Origin: JAQTNA01 sp043743785
GTDB taxonomy: Bacteria; Pseudomonadota; Gammaproteobacteria; Burkholderiales; Rhodocyclaceae
Reading direction: 5' to 3'
NCBI GenBank assembly: GCA_043743785.1
Contig: JAYTVW010000001.1
Coordinates: 1 to 64,000 of the forward strand
DNA: 64,000 nucleotides
The number at the start of each line of letters is the position of its first letter. Position 1 is the stretch's first letter. A program made the position numbers and the translations under genes. Positions 1 through 9,396 of this stretch are shown piece by piece. The notes below the pieces were generated by a model. That model did no database searches. It was given only the letters and a program-made list of their open reading frames with translations, and had not been told where the DNA came from.

Positions 1-1
1 C

Positions 2-1402
2 GCGGTTAAATTTACCGAGTCGGGCGAAGTCATGATCAGCGTCAGCGTGGCCGATGTCACGCTTGAAGACGTGCTGCTGCGCTTTTCAGTTCGCGACACC
101 GGACTGGGCCTGACGGACGAGCAAATCAGCCGCTTGTTTCAAAGCTTTTCGCAGGCTGACAGCTCGACCACGCGCAAATACGGCGGCACCGGCCTGGGCT
201 TGGCCATCAGCAAAAGTCTGGCCGAGCTGATGCATGGCAGTGTGGGTGTGGAGTCGGTGCTGGGCCGCGGCTCCACCTTCTGGTGCACCGCGCAGCTGGA
301 GATTGGCCACGGCAAGCCCGCCCCCGGCGAAGGGACTGAAGGGGCCGCAGAGTCCGGCACCCTGGCGCAGCGCCTGGCCCGCATTGCCGGCGCGCGCATT
401 CTGCTGGTGGAGGACAACGACCTCAACCAGGAAATGGCCACCGAGCTACTGCGGGATGCCGGCTTTTTTGTTGATCTTGCAGAAAACGGTCTGGAGGCCC
501 TGGATAAACTCGGCGGCGCCAGTTACGACATTGTCTTGATGGACATGCAGATGCCGGTCATGGACGGTATCACCGCGACCCAGGAAATCCGCAAAGTGGC
601 ACGTTTTTGCAATCTGCCGGTAGTGGCCATGACGGCCAACGCCATGCAACGGGATCGGGATCGCTGTATCGCGGCTGGCATGAACGATCATGTGGCCAAG
701 CCCATCGAGCCGGAAGATCTGTGGAAAGCGCTGCTGAAGTGGATCAAGCTGCCCCAGCCCAGCGTTGCCGCGCAGGAGGCGCCCGTGGCGCTCGATGCAG
801 AGTTGCCTTCCGGCATCGCGGGCCTGGATGTGGCCAACGGTTTGCGTCGTGTCCTGGGCAAGAAACGACTCTATATTTCCATGCTGCGCAAATTCATGCT
901 GGGGCAGAAGTCGGCTATGGCAGAGGTTACCGAGGCCTTGGCAGCCAATGACTGGGACACTTCCGAGTGGATTGCGCATACGCTTAAAGGCGTTTCCGGC
1001 AACATTGGTGCCACCAATTTGCAGCAACTGGCGGAAAAACTCGAAACCGCCATCCGTGAGCGCCAGGCCCGCACCCTGATTGATGCCCGGCTGGATGAAT
1101 TGAAAGCGCCGCTCAAGTACCTCATCGCCGAACTGGCGCAGAAATTGCCAAAAGAGCAGGGCAAGACGGCGATTCTGGTTGACCCGGCAAAACTCAAGGA
1201 GGTGTGTGAGCAGTTGGAGGCCTTGCTGGTTGATGACGACGCAAAGGTGGCGGATTTTCTGGAGGCGAATGGGGATCTGCTGAACATGGCTTTCCCCGCG
1301 TACTTTCCCAGGATTGACGAAGGCATCCGAAAATTCGACTTTGAACAAGCGCTTGCGGCCCTGCTGGAAGCGACGGGGACGCCGCCATGCGCACCTCGAT
1401 GA
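2..1402 (+). CDS. Hybrid histidine kinase, C-terminal part (HATPase-REC-HPt), 5'-truncated by the window edge
   Basis: The reading frame is open from the first bases of the window and begins inside the N box of a histidine-kinase ATPase (AVKFTESG), so the sensor and dimerisation parts lie outside. In order: the end of the HATPase domain with G1 (DTGLGL) and G2 (GTGLGLAIS) boxes; a receiver domain (ILLVEDND, phosphoacceptor Asp in VLMDMQMP, Lys in AKPIEP); and an HPt domain whose phosphorylatable His lies in AHTLKGVSGN near 977. It would pass phosphate within a multistep relay. The stop overlaps the next gene's ATG as ATGA at 1399, suggesting translational coupling. It is clearly paralogous to the gene at 9397-12093 over REC and HPt. 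Confidence 0.93.
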   Translation, partial: AVKFTESGEVMISVSVADVTLEDVLLRFSVRDTGLGLTDEQISRLFQSFSQADSSTTRKYGGTGLGLAISKSLAELMHGSVGVESVLGRGSTFWCTAQLEIGHGKPAPGEGTEGAAESGTLAQRLARIAGARILLVEDNDLNQEMATELLRDAGFFVDLAENGLEALDKLGGASYDIVLMDMQMPVMDGITATQEIRKVARFCNLPVVAMTANAMQRDRDRCIAAGMNDHVAKPIEPEDLWKALLKWIKLPQPSVAAQEAPVALDAELPSGIAGLDVANGLRRVLGKKRLYISMLRKFMLGQKSAMAEVTEALAANDWDTSEWIAHTLKGVSGNIGATNLQQLAEKLETAIRERQARTLIDARLDELKAPLKYLIAELAQKLPKEQGKTAILVDPAKLKEVCEQLEALLVDDDAKVADFLEANGDLLNMAFPAYFPRIDEGIRKFDFEQALAALLEATGTPPCAPR

Positions 1403-2637
1403 ACGGACTGAATGGCAGTGAAAAAGCCACGATTCTTGTGGTGGATGACACGCCGGACAACCTGGCCCTGCTCAGCAGTCTTCTTAACGAGGACTACAAG
1501 GTAAGAGTGGCAAAAGGTGGCGAGAAAGCCCTGAAAATTTCGCTCTCCGATGCGCCGCCGGATCTGATTCTGCTCGACATCATGATGCCCGATATGGATG
1601 GCTACGAGGTTTGCCGGCGCCTCAAGCGGGATCCCAGGACCATGAGTATCCCGGTGATATTTCTCACCGCGAAATCCGAAGTATCGGACGAGGAGAGAGG
1701 CCTGGAACTTGGTGCGGTGGATTACATCACCAAGCCCATTAGCCCGCCCATCGTCAGGGCCAGGGTGAAGAACCATCTGGCGCTCAAGGCTACGGCAGAC
1801 TTCTTGCGTAACCAGAATAATTTTCTGGAGCTGGAAGTGGCCAAGCGCACGCGGGAGGCCCTCGCCGTTCAGGAAATCGTGGCCAGAAATCTCCGCCTGG
1901 AGGAGGCGAATCGCATGAAGTCGTCCTTTCTCGCCAATATGTCCCATGAACTGCGCACGCCTCTGAATGCCATCATCGGATTTTCCGAGGTGCTCAAGGA
2001 CGGCTTGATGGGGGATCTCACGGCGCAACAGAAAGAATACGCGGAGGATATTTTCGCCAGCGGTAGCCACTTGTTGTCGCTTATTAATGACATCCTGGAT
2101 TTGTCGAAAGTCGAGGCCGGCAAGATGAGTCTGGAGTTGGAGCAGCTGCAGGTGGCGCCGCTATTGCACGCCGGATTGCAAGTCGTGCGCGAGAAGGCTC
2201 TTGCCCATAGGCTGCACCTGAGCGCCGAAATTGCCGACGGTCTGGGGGATATCTGGCTGGACGAGCGCAAGACCAAACAGATTCTCTACAACCTTCTCTC
2301 GAATGCGGTCAAATTTACGCCCGAGGGGGGATCCGTGCATGTGACGGCACGCCGTGTCGGGGCCGAGCTTGTGGCGGACGGTGCCTTCGCGGCCTATCTT
2401 GAGCTGAGCGTGAGGGATAGCGGCATCGGCGTGTCTACTGCCGACCAGGAACGATTGTTTCAGCCTTTCACCCAGATCGACAGCACGCTGGCGCGCCGCT
2501 ACGAAGGCACGGGCCTGGGGCTGGCCATGGTGAAGGGCCTGGCCGAGTTACACGGAGGGCGCGTGGGCCTGCAAAGCGAGCCTGGCAAGGGTTCAGCTTT
2601 TACGGTGTTTCTGCCCTGGCGGACGGGACCGGACTGA
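1399..2637 (+). CDS. Response regulator-histidine kinase (REC-HisKA-HATPase)
   Basis: A soluble kinase of about 412 residues. An N-terminal receiver domain has acidic pocket VVDDTPDN, phosphoacceptor Asp in LLDIMMPDMDG and Lys in TKPISPP. A short coiled-coil linker follows, then HisKA with the His in SFLANMSHELRTPLNAI, then a HATPase domain (NAVKFT, DSGIGV, GTGLGLAMVKGL). No membrane segment is visible, so the signal probably comes from phosphorylation of the receiver by the HPt kinase encoded just upstream. The ATG at 1399 overlaps the upstream stop (ATGA) and is preferred; an in-frame ATG at 1387 is the alternative. The same kind of pair recurs at 7808-12093. Confidence 0.92.
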   Translation: MNGLNGSEKATILVVDDTPDNLALLSSLLNEDYKVRVAKGGEKALKISLSDAPPDLILLDIMMPDMDGYEVCRRLKRDPRTMSIPVIFLTAKSEVSDEERGLELGAVDYITKPISPPIVRARVKNHLALKATADFLRNQNNFLELEVAKRTREALAVQEIVARNLRLEEANRMKSSFLANMSHELRTPLNAIIGFSEVLKDGLMGDLTAQQKEYAEDIFASGSHLLSLINDILDLSKVEAGKMSLELEQLQVAPLLHAGLQVVREKALAHRLHLSAEIADGLGDIWLDERKTKQILYNLLSNAVKFTPEGGSVHVTARRVGAELVADGAFAAYLELSVRDSGIGVSTADQERLFQPFTQIDSTLARRYEGTGLGLAMVKGLAELHGGRVGLQSEPGKGSAFTVFLPWRTGPD

Positions 2638-2769
2638 GCGCCAGCGCTGATTTTCCGGCCTGAAGGCGCCATCCGGCGGCAGCATGTGGCCGGGCGTCCA
2701 GACCGGGATCGTTGCAGGAGCCAGCATGGACGGGGCACGCATGACCACCATGCCGAGAGGAAAATCCAT

Positions 2770-3474
2770 ATGTTTACACCACATGAAAAAATTGTATTGC
2801 TGGGTCTGGGGCGCGCCGAGCTTGGCTTGCCCCCCGACAGGGGAGGGCATGCCTTGGGGCGGATTCTCCTCGCCGCAGGCGAAATCAACCAGCAGCAACT
2901 GGATGGTGCCTTGCTTGCCCAGACAAGGAGCGGCCGCTATCTCGGTGAGGAGTTGATAACGGCGGGGCATGCCAGCACGGCCCAGGTTGAAGGCGGTCTG
3001 CGGCTGCAGCGCAAACTCATGGTCTATGCGCTCGCCTCTGCCCTTGGTTTCGCACCTTTGGTGCTGTCCCCGGCCCTGGCGAGTCAAAAGAGTGCGGCCA
3101 TGCGGGTTTCGGTCACGGTGGTGGCCAGCGCTCGTTTGCGCAGCAGCTACCAGGTGGCCCAACTCCACGTGGACGCGGCCGATATCGCCCGGGGCTTTGT
3201 GGAAATTGCCGCTGCGTCCCGCTTCACAGTGAGTACCAATAGCCGGGCGGGCTACCTTATGGAGTTCTTCCCCGTGGGCAATCTGTTCGAATTGGTGCTG
3301 ATTGACGGCCTGGGGGCTACGGTGGCTTTAGGCGCCGATGGCGGGGATGTCGCCCGGCGCGGCCCGCCTCAGCCGGATTTGTCCCACGAATTGAATTTTC
3401 GCTTCATGCTGCGGCCGGGCACCCGCCCGGGCGACTACCCGTGGCCTCTGCAATTATCGGTTCGGCCTTTGTAG
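2770..3474 (+). CDS. Membrane-anchored protein with a GspE/MshE N-terminal-like domain and an extracytoplasmic domain
   Basis: About 234 residues; the start is chosen for the GAGAGGA sequence upstream of the ATG. Residues 20-75 (LGRILLAAGEINQQQLDGAL, then GRYLGEELITAG) follow the helical pattern of the N-terminal domain of type II secretion/pilus ATPases (T2SSE_N/MshEN). There is no ATPase domain. Instead a hydrophobic segment (YALASALGFAPLVLSPALA) leads into about 130 residues likely to be outside the cytoplasm. It lies 10 bp from the convergent spore-coat-U operon, suggesting a link to that fibre system or to its sensing by the upstream kinases. No specific function can be assigned; the domain assignment is by eye. 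Confidence 0.62.
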   Translation: MFTPHEKIVLLGLGRAELGLPPDRGGHALGRILLAAGEINQQQLDGALLAQTRSGRYLGEELITAGHASTAQVEGGLRLQRKLMVYALASALGFAPLVLSPALASQKSAAMRVSVTVVASARLRSSYQVAQLHVDAADIARGFVEIAAASRFTVSTNSRAGYLMEFFPVGNLFELVLIDGLGATVALGADGGDVARRGPPQPDLSHELNFRFMLRPGTRPGDYPWPLQLSVRPL

Positions 3475-3484
3475 CCTTTGTAGA

Positions 3485-3946
3485 TCAAAAACTGACCGTA
3501 ACGACGATAGTGTCGGCGTAGATGCCGGGGCCTGGATCCTGACCGGCGGGAATCTGGCCAAAAATTTCCAGGTTGGTGGTGCTGTTCCTGGGAATGTTCA
3601 GCGCGCTGCTGCCGCCCGTGCCATCACCCCAGACAAGGCTGCGGGACGCTGTGGTGTACAGGTTGTAGTTCAAGGATTTTGCGCCGCTCGTCATGAGCCG
3701 GGGGGCGTAGCGGTTGCTCTGGCCGGTGCTCAATGTGACCCTGAAGGCTCCGCCGCCACCCTGGCAGCGAATGCTCAGACTGCCCACGCCATCGTTGTTG
3801 GGTGTGTTTGAGAAGACGTTATAGACACCAAAGCTGACGCCGGTAACGGCGCTGAAGATGCAGGACGTGGCCGCCCAGGCGCTCTCGGTAGCCAGGGCCA
3901 GGGCGGCCATCAGGGCCAGTCCATGGCGGCGGTTTGTCCAGGTCAT
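3485..3946 (-). CDS. Spore coat U (SCPU) domain protein, probable fibre subunit or tip
   Basis: A secreted protein of 153 residues with a signal peptide (hydrophobic run ending SAWA) and an SCPU domain: two early and mid Cys, FGVYNVFSNTP, the core NYNLYT, and a C-terminal GIYADTIVVTVSF strand typical of chaperone-usher donor strands. It is the last gene of a four-gene leftward operon (SCPU, chaperone, usher, SCPU). Its ATG overlaps the usher stop (ATGA at 3943-3946). In the Csu family such subunits are folded by the periplasmic chaperone and assembled into archaic surface fibres used for attachment; the role here is inferred from the operon. Confidence 0.88.
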   Translation of the reverse strand: MTWTNRRHGLALMAALALATESAWAATSCIFSAVTGVSFGVYNVFSNTPNNDGVGSLSIRCQGGGGAFRVTLSTGQSNRYAPRLMTSGAKSLNYNLYTTASRSLVWGDGTGGSSALNIPRNSTTNLEIFGQIPAGQDPGPGIYADTIVVTVSF

Positions 3947-6360
3947 GGCTCAATTCCTTTGCAAATGAAGCTGCCGAGATCCGGCAGGGGATCGGCACTG
4001 GGGGTAAAAGTTAGCTGGAATTCACAGTGATACTTGCCCCAGGTGGCGCGCAAACGGGTGAGCGGACCGAGGCCGGGCATATACACCTCGCCTGCGTAGC
4101 CCACGCTATAGCTGGCCTCTTTGCCGACTTCCTGTATCGCGGCACCGGCCGGTAGCCACTGCCCGTCTTCAAGACGCACGCTGAAGGTGGCGCCCCGGGC
4201 GTGATTGATGGGAAATGTCAGTTCCACGCCGCTGCGGAAATAGGGCACGGCGATGAGTCTGAGGGCCTTGATTTCCGCATCCAGCGGCAGATCCTGCTGA
4301 TCCACGGAAATCAGGTTGCGGTCATAGGCGCGCAGGCGGGGAATCAGGGCACTGCCTTTTGCATTGGTGCGGCCGGCTGCCTGGTTGTCCGCCAGAATCC
4401 CCACGTTCGGGTAATCCGGAATGCGCACCACGGCGAAACTTTGATCAATACGCCGGCTCAGGAACACTTCGCCCCCGAGCATGACCACCCCGCCCGTGGC
4501 CCCCAGACGTGTGGCGCTACTGTCCCGGCCATGGGCAAGGTCCAGGGAATAGGTGCCGGCATTGGTCTGCAAGGCATAGGCGACTTCCGCTGAACTGTCG
4601 CTGCGGGCTTGTACGCGATAGCCGTAACCTTCACCCCCGGGTAGGTTGCGCTGCAAGGTGGTGCTGAATTCCTGACGGTTGTCGCCGTTCCCGCCATGGC
4701 TGAGCTGGGAATTGAAGCTCAGGCTGGTGGCGTTGTCGAAGGCAATGTTCAGCATGACGAAGGCCATGGTGCTGGTGTCGCCCACCAGATTGCGTATGGC
4801 GGAAATCCCCAGAGAAAGCTTTTTCCCCAGGGAGCGGTTGTAACTCAGGGTGGCGATGCGGGAATCGGGCCGGTCCCGGTTGTGTTGCCAGATATAGGCG
4901 ACGCTGATGGCCCCGGCGGACGGTGCCGCGTGGCTCAAGTTTAGGCTGCTGACCCGGGCGGGGGCCATTTGTGAGGTGGGCAAGCCGACCTGGCTGAAGC
5001 CCCTGCTGGCCCATTGAAGCTGGGTGCCAAAGCTCCAGGTCTGGGTTTGCCGTTCCAGGCCGAAAGACGCCAGGTGGCCGCGACCAAGCGAGTTTTGACT
5101 GCCGGCGATGTAGGCCTTGAAGGTGCCGAAGCGGGGCAGCAGATAGTCGCCACCGATGCCGGCAGTTGCTTGCTGGCGCATGCTTTCGGCGTGGATTTCG
5201 CCAGTGAAGCGGTCGCTCAAGCCGCGCCGGTAGGTGCCGGTGCCGAGCCAACTGCCATAGTCGTTGCTGGCAATGCCGAAATTCTTCCTGACGAAGCCGA
5301 GTTCGGCGGAAAAGCTGGCCAGGCCCTTCTTCAGCAGGGCCTGACTACCATAGAAGGGCTGGACGATGACTTGCTCCCGGCCCAGCAGATCCCGCACCAC
5401 CAGTTGCACTTCTCCGGCGCCGGTGATTACCGGCAGGTTGCGTATGGCGAAGGGGCCGGGGGGCACGCTCTGGCTGGAAACCAGGGCATTGCCAATGAAT
5501 ACGTCCACGGTGGAAGGCAAGACCGCCTGGCCTGCCAGGCTTTGAGGCGGAAAGCTCAGGAAACCGGGCTGGGTGCCAAAGTTGCTGCCGAACTGAATGC
5601 CGCCGAACAGCACCGCCCGACCCCAGCTCCCCGTGACATTGACCGCATCGCCCAGACGCAGGGTCTGACGCTTCTCGGGAAAATCCATGGTCCAGGTGCT
5701 GTCCAGACGGGTCGCCCGGACATGGCCTTCCAGATCCGTCGCCAGTAAGTTGCTAGTACCCACACCCAGGCGATTGAAATAGCCCAGTTCAAACTGACCG
5801 GCGCGCTGATTCGCCCCCGGAGCCTGGGATGCAGACAGATCGTAGTTGAGGAAGGCGCCCGGCCGGGATTTCGTCGGCTGGGGTATTTCTTCGCTGCCGG
5901 AGAGGCGCGTGGTTTCGGTGAAGGCGTCCGCACCTACGGTCATCACCAAGGTCAGCTGTTGCCGGTCGTAGACGTGGGCAATGTCAGAGAGGGTTGCCAG
6001 AGCAAAGTATTTTTCGCCCTGGTGCAGTGTCGCCCGCTCATCCCCGGGCAAGCGAAAGCGCCAGCGCAGCAAGTCCTCACGCCACAGGTAGAGCATGCCG
6101 GCCTGGTCTTCCAGCACCAGCACTGTCTGGTCCAGCTGCTGCTGGTTGATATCCACAAGCAGCAGACGTTCCTGAAAAATTTCTTCGCCGGGGGCTTCCC
6201 TTGTCGGGGGAATGCCGGCCTCGCTCCCCGTCGTCTGCCCGGTGGTGGGGAGTTTGTCTCCCTGACCTGCTCCTGCCGGCCAGGGCAGGGCGCAGATCAG
6301 GAACACCGCCGCGAGATTACGGCTTGTCCAGCACAAGTTCCGTATCGAGGTTGTCGCCAT
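3943..6360 (-). CDS. Outer-membrane usher, Csu/archaic chaperone-usher type
   Basis: 805 residues, the normal size for a fimbrial usher. A signal peptide (LAAVFLICALPWPAGA) precedes the N-terminal chaperone-binding domain, a long beta-barrel with an inserted plug (VDVFIGNALVSSQSVPPGPFAIRNLPVITGAGEVQLVVRD in two blocks) and a C-terminal domain ending with two Cys. It would form the secretion pore that receives chaperone-subunit complexes and extrudes the fibre. The start at 6360 overlaps the chaperone gene by 44 bp, consistent with coupled translation within the operon. Confidence 0.93.
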   Translation of the reverse strand: MATTSIRNLCWTSRNLAAVFLICALPWPAGAGQGDKLPTTGQTTGSEAGIPPTREAPGEEIFQERLLLVDINQQQLDQTVLVLEDQAGMLYLWREDLLRWRFRLPGDERATLHQGEKYFALATLSDIAHVYDRQQLTLVMTVGADAFTETTRLSGSEEIPQPTKSRPGAFLNYDLSASQAPGANQRAGQFELGYFNRLGVGTSNLLATDLEGHVRATRLDSTWTMDFPEKRQTLRLGDAVNVTGSWGRAVLFGGIQFGSNFGTQPGFLSFPPQSLAGQAVLPSTVDVFIGNALVSSQSVPPGPFAIRNLPVITGAGEVQLVVRDLLGREQVIVQPFYGSQALLKKGLASFSAELGFVRKNFGIASNDYGSWLGTGTYRRGLSDRFTGEIHAESMRQQATAGIGGDYLLPRFGTFKAYIAGSQNSLGRGHLASFGLERQTQTWSFGTQLQWASRGFSQVGLPTSQMAPARVSSLNLSHAAPSAGAISVAYIWQHNRDRPDSRIATLSYNRSLGKKLSLGISAIRNLVGDTSTMAFVMLNIAFDNATSLSFNSQLSHGGNGDNRQEFSTTLQRNLPGGEGYGYRVQARSDSSAEVAYALQTNAGTYSLDLAHGRDSSATRLGATGGVVMLGGEVFLSRRIDQSFAVVRIPDYPNVGILADNQAAGRTNAKGSALIPRLRAYDRNLISVDQQDLPLDAEIKALRLIAVPYFRSGVELTFPINHARGATFSVRLEDGQWLPAGAAIQEVGKEASYSVGYAGEVYMPGLGPLTRLRATWGKYHCEFQLTFTPSADPLPDLGSFICKGIEP

Positions 6361-7090
6361 CGGTGAACCCCTTGATCAGCAAGTGGTCGCCGCTTAGCGA
6401 TTCCATCCCGCTGGTCTTCAGCAACCATTCGTGGCCTTGCCCCGCCAGCACATAGCTGGAACTGGCCTCGCTGGCGAGGGCCTGGCTGCTGCCCGGTGCG
6501 TAAAGGGCGAAGTCGGCAATCTGGATATGTGCATTGCCCTTGTTTTCCAATGCCACCTTGAGTGTGTTGCCGGACATGCGTTGCAGCTTCCAGACCAGTT
6601 TGGGGGCCGCGTCGCCGGCTTTCGACTGGACAAAGACGGGCAAGCCAATGCGCAACGCCACTTGTACGCCGGAGAATCCCGTTGCCGGCTGGGGAATGAC
6701 TTCCTGCAGGTTGATGCGGTAGCTCAACTCGCTCAGGGTATCCGCCGGACGCCGCAGGGCCACGCGGATCACCTGTTCCCCGTTTGCCGGAATGGTCACG
6801 ATGGGGGGCGAAACCAGCACGTCCTTGGTTGGGGCATAGACGTCCTTGCCATCCGTCTGGCTCCAGGTCACGGTCTGGATTTGTATGGAAGTGGCCAGGT
6901 CCGAAGCGTTCTTGATGGTAATGGCGGCGGTCTGGTGCCCTGGAATCAGTTCGACGCGAACCGGGTCGATCTCCCAGCCAGCGGCTCCGGCCAGTCCCGG
7001 CATGAGCAGCGCCAGGGCACATAGCATCAGGCCGGATGTCATCCGTTGCCGGCGAGTCGGGGCAGGGGTATTGCAAATGGTGTTGTTCAA
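6317..7090 (-). CDS. Periplasmic PapD-like chaperone of the spore-coat-U fibre operon
   Basis: An immunoglobulin-like fimbrial chaperone. A signal peptide (MLCALALLMPGLAGA) is followed by WEIDPVRVELIPG, the strand block ASDLATSIQIQTVTW, and the conserved VSPPIVTIPANGEQVIRVALRRP segment typical of the G1/F1 region. It escorts subunits to the usher. Start choice: TTG at 7090 follows AAAGGTGA at good spacing, 14 bp after the upstream SCPU stop, giving 257 residues. ATG at 7042 gives 241 residues and also leaves a complete signal peptide but lacks a good ribosome site. Confidence 0.88.
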   Translation of the reverse strand: MNNTICNTPAPTRRQRMTSGLMLCALALLMPGLAGAAGWEIDPVRVELIPGHQTAAITIKNASDLATSIQIQTVTWSQTDGKDVYAPTKDVLVSPPIVTIPANGEQVIRVALRRPADTLSELSYRINLQEVIPQPATGFSGVQVALRIGLPVFVQSKAGDAAPKLVWKLQRMSGNTLKVALENKGNAHIQIADFALYAPGSSQALASEASSSYVLAGQGHEWLLKTSGMESLSGDHLLIKGFTDGDNLDTELVLDKP

Positions 7091-7104
7091 GGTGCTCACC
7101 TTTA

Positions 7105-7644
7105 TCAGAAGTTGATGGTTGCGCTGACGGCGTCGGTATAGGCATCCGCCGCCACGTCCTGTCCACCGGGGATCGTGCCGCAGACGTTGTACAGGCGTGC
7201 CGCCTTGGCGGGCGCGGACGTCAAGGTCAGCACGCTGGCGCCGGTACTGCCCCATGGGGTGGTGCCGGGGAAAGTGCAGGCAGTACCCGGCGCATTCGTT
7301 GGGGGCTGGAAGATGTTGTATTGCAGCAGGCCGGCGGCGCTACCGCCCAGCATCTGGCGCTGGGTGCCGGCCACATGGGTACCGTTATCCATGCCGATGG
7401 TCAGACCGGCGGCCCCCTTCGAACAGGCAACGCTGATTTGGCCTGTGGCATTCAGGGCAGCGGCGGCATTGGCCCCGATAGGGTCATAGGCAGCAAAGGC
7501 CAGGGCCGACGTGGTGCTGATGGCGCAGGCCTGGGAGACGGATGCCGACACCGGCAGCGTGGTGCTGGCGGAGGCGGCAAGTGCCGTCCCCGAAACGAAA
7601 AATAAGGTGACAGCGGACAGGCGTAAGGCGGATTTCTGCGACAT
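7105..7644 (-). CDS. Spore coat U (SCPU) domain protein, first gene of the fibre operon
   Basis: About 179 residues. A signal peptide (LSAVTLFFVSGTALA) is followed by an SCPU domain: ACAISTTSALAFAAYDP near the N-terminus, ISVACSKGAAGLTIG, QYNIFQPP, and the C-terminal DAYTDAVSATINF strand. The ATG at 7644 is preferred over the upstream in-frame ATGs because GAAAGGAGT lies just before it. It probably encodes the main fibre subunit, being first in the operon with the best ribosome site. It shares the domain but little exact sequence with the last gene (3485-3946). Confidence 0.88.
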   Translation of the reverse strand: MSQKSALRLSAVTLFFVSGTALAASASTTLPVSASVSQACAISTTSALAFAAYDPIGANAAAALNATGQISVACSKGAAGLTIGMDNGTHVAGTQRQMLGGSAAGLLQYNIFQPPTNAPGTACTFPGTTPWGSTGASVLTLTSAPAKAARLYNVCGTIPGGQDVAADAYTDAVSATINF

Positions 7645-7807
7645 GGTGAAACTCCTTTCAACGTGTCCCGCCATCATCCCGTATCTGTTTGCTGGTCATC
7701 TGTTCGCTGGCGCACCCATGGCCGGTAGACATGTCCACGGGTCATCAAAGGTCTGCTGGGAATATCGGCTTGTAATGATGGCCGGGGCCTGGCGTGATCA
7801 CCGCTTC

Positions 7808-9394
7808 TCAGGGCGTCTTTCCGGAAAATCGGGGCAGTATCACCGTTATCGTGGTCTTGTTCTCCGCGTCGGAGGTTTTCATGGCAATACTGCCGTTTTG
7901 CGCCTCGGCAAGACGTTTCGCCGAATAGGTACCAAGGCCCGATCCGCCCTGCTTGCCACAGGTGACAAATTTTCCGAAGAAACTTTCCCGGATCTCGCCA
8001 GGAACCGCGCCATTGTTCTGGATGATGACCCGGATTGGCGCTTCGTCTTTCAAGGTGACGTTTACCCGGCTGTTTTCGGGGGCCGCCTCGCAGGCATTCT
8101 TGATGAGGTTCTGAAACAGGGAGTAACACAGCATTTCATCCCCCCGCACGGTCGGAACCTCGTCACTGGTGGGCACATCCGTATCCACGGCGATGGTGAT
8201 GTTTTTGCCTGAAAAAGTTGAGCGTGATATTTCCACGATGCGATGCAGAAGGTGGCCGATCTTCACTGGCCTGGCGTCAAGCGTGAAGCGTCCTGTCTCG
8301 ATCTTGAAGAGTTCCGAGGACAAATTGATCATGTTCAGCACCTGCAGAGCAGCCTCTTCGGCCAGACGTAACTGACCGACTTGCTTGCGGCTTATGGATT
8401 GGTCGGTCGCCAGGGCCTGGACCAGACCGATCACCCCGGCTAGGGGGCCTTTCATGTCATGGCGGGTGATGTTATCCACGTCTTCCCGCAGGCGGGCCAG
8501 TTCCAACATGCCGTCGTAGTCGGCCTGGAGGTGCTTTTGCAGTTCGACGTAGCGCATGAAGTTGCGCACGCGGGGCTTGAGGATTTGGGGATTGATGGGT
8601 TTGCTGATGAAGTCCACCGCGCCCAGTTCCATGCCTTGCAGGCGCGCATCGTCGTCGCTCATGGCGGTGACGAAAATGACGGGTATGTGTTCTGAGGTCG
8701 GGTGTTCGCGCATGCGTCGCGCCACTTCGAAGCCGTCCATGCCGGGCATCATGATGTCGAGCAGGACCAGATCCGGCGGGCTGCTGGAGGCGCAGATTTC
8801 AAGGGCCTTGTCGCCACTGTGGGCGATGCGAATGCGATATTCATCTTCCAGCAGATGGGCCAGGAGCAGCAGGTTGTCCGGGGTGTCATCGACGAGCAAT
8901 ATGCAGGGACGCAGCGTTTCCCCCCGCGTCGGCGAGAGCACTGCCGGCACGGGTTTGGGGTCGAGCGGTTTGCGTCGGGGCGTGACCAGCGACGGGCTCG
9001 GCCGTTGGGGCACGCTCAGCACTTTTTCAATGTGGGCGGCAAATCGCTCCGCCGTATAGGGTTTCACCAGCAGATCGCTGACACCCGCCCCAATGGCCTC
9101 CTGAATGCGCGCCCGTGCGGCTTCGGCGGTAATCATGATGAAAGGCAGGCTGGACAATTTTTTGTCGGCACGCACTTCCTTGAGCAACTCAAGGCCTGCC
9201 ATGACCGGCATGTTCCAGTCGGAAAGCACGATGTCCACCCGTTGATTTTTCAAAATGCGCAGGGCGTCGGCCCCGTTGTTGGCGACCAGGATGGTGCTCG
9301 CCCCCAGCATGCGCAGCTGGCCTTCGGTGATTTTTCGCATGGGCTCGAAATCGTCCACAACGAGAAATATGGTCTTCTTGCCGAACATGCCCAT
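7808..9394 (-). CDS. REC-REC-histidine kinase
   Basis: About 528 residues. The first receiver (FLVVDDFEPMR, phosphoacceptor Asp in VLSDWNMPVM, Lys in VKPYTAE) resembles CheY. The second (LLVDDTPDN, VLLDIMMPGMDG, SKPINP) resembles that of the 1399-2637 kinase. A dimerisation helix follows with a His-Asp pair (NITRHDMKGPLAG), then an ATPase domain (NLIKNACEAAP, GKQGGSGLGTYSAKRL). The start at 9394 lies 2 bp after the stop of the upstream hybrid kinase, so the two are one transcription unit. No membrane segments are seen. It probably receives phosphate from the HPt of its neighbour; the output is unknown. Confidence 0.9.
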   Translation of the reverse strand: MGMFGKKTIFLVVDDFEPMRKITEGQLRMLGASTILVANNGADALRILKNQRVDIVLSDWNMPVMAGLELLKEVRADKKLSSLPFIMITAEAARARIQEAIGAGVSDLLVKPYTAERFAAHIEKVLSVPQRPSPSLVTPRRKPLDPKPVPAVLSPTRGETLRPCILLVDDTPDNLLLLAHLLEDEYRIRIAHSGDKALEICASSSPPDLVLLDIMMPGMDGFEVARRMREHPTSEHIPVIFVTAMSDDDARLQGMELGAVDFISKPINPQILKPRVRNFMRYVELQKHLQADYDGMLELARLREDVDNITRHDMKGPLAGVIGLVQALATDQSISRKQVGQLRLAEEAALQVLNMINLSSELFKIETGRFTLDARPVKIGHLLHRIVEISRSTFSGKNITIAVDTDVPTSDEVPTVRGDEMLCYSLFQNLIKNACEAAPENSRVNVTLKDEAPIRVIIQNNGAVPGEIRESFFGKFVTCGKQGGSGLGTYSAKRLAEAQNGSIAMKTSDAENKTTITVILPRFSGKTP

Positions 9395-9396
9395 GG

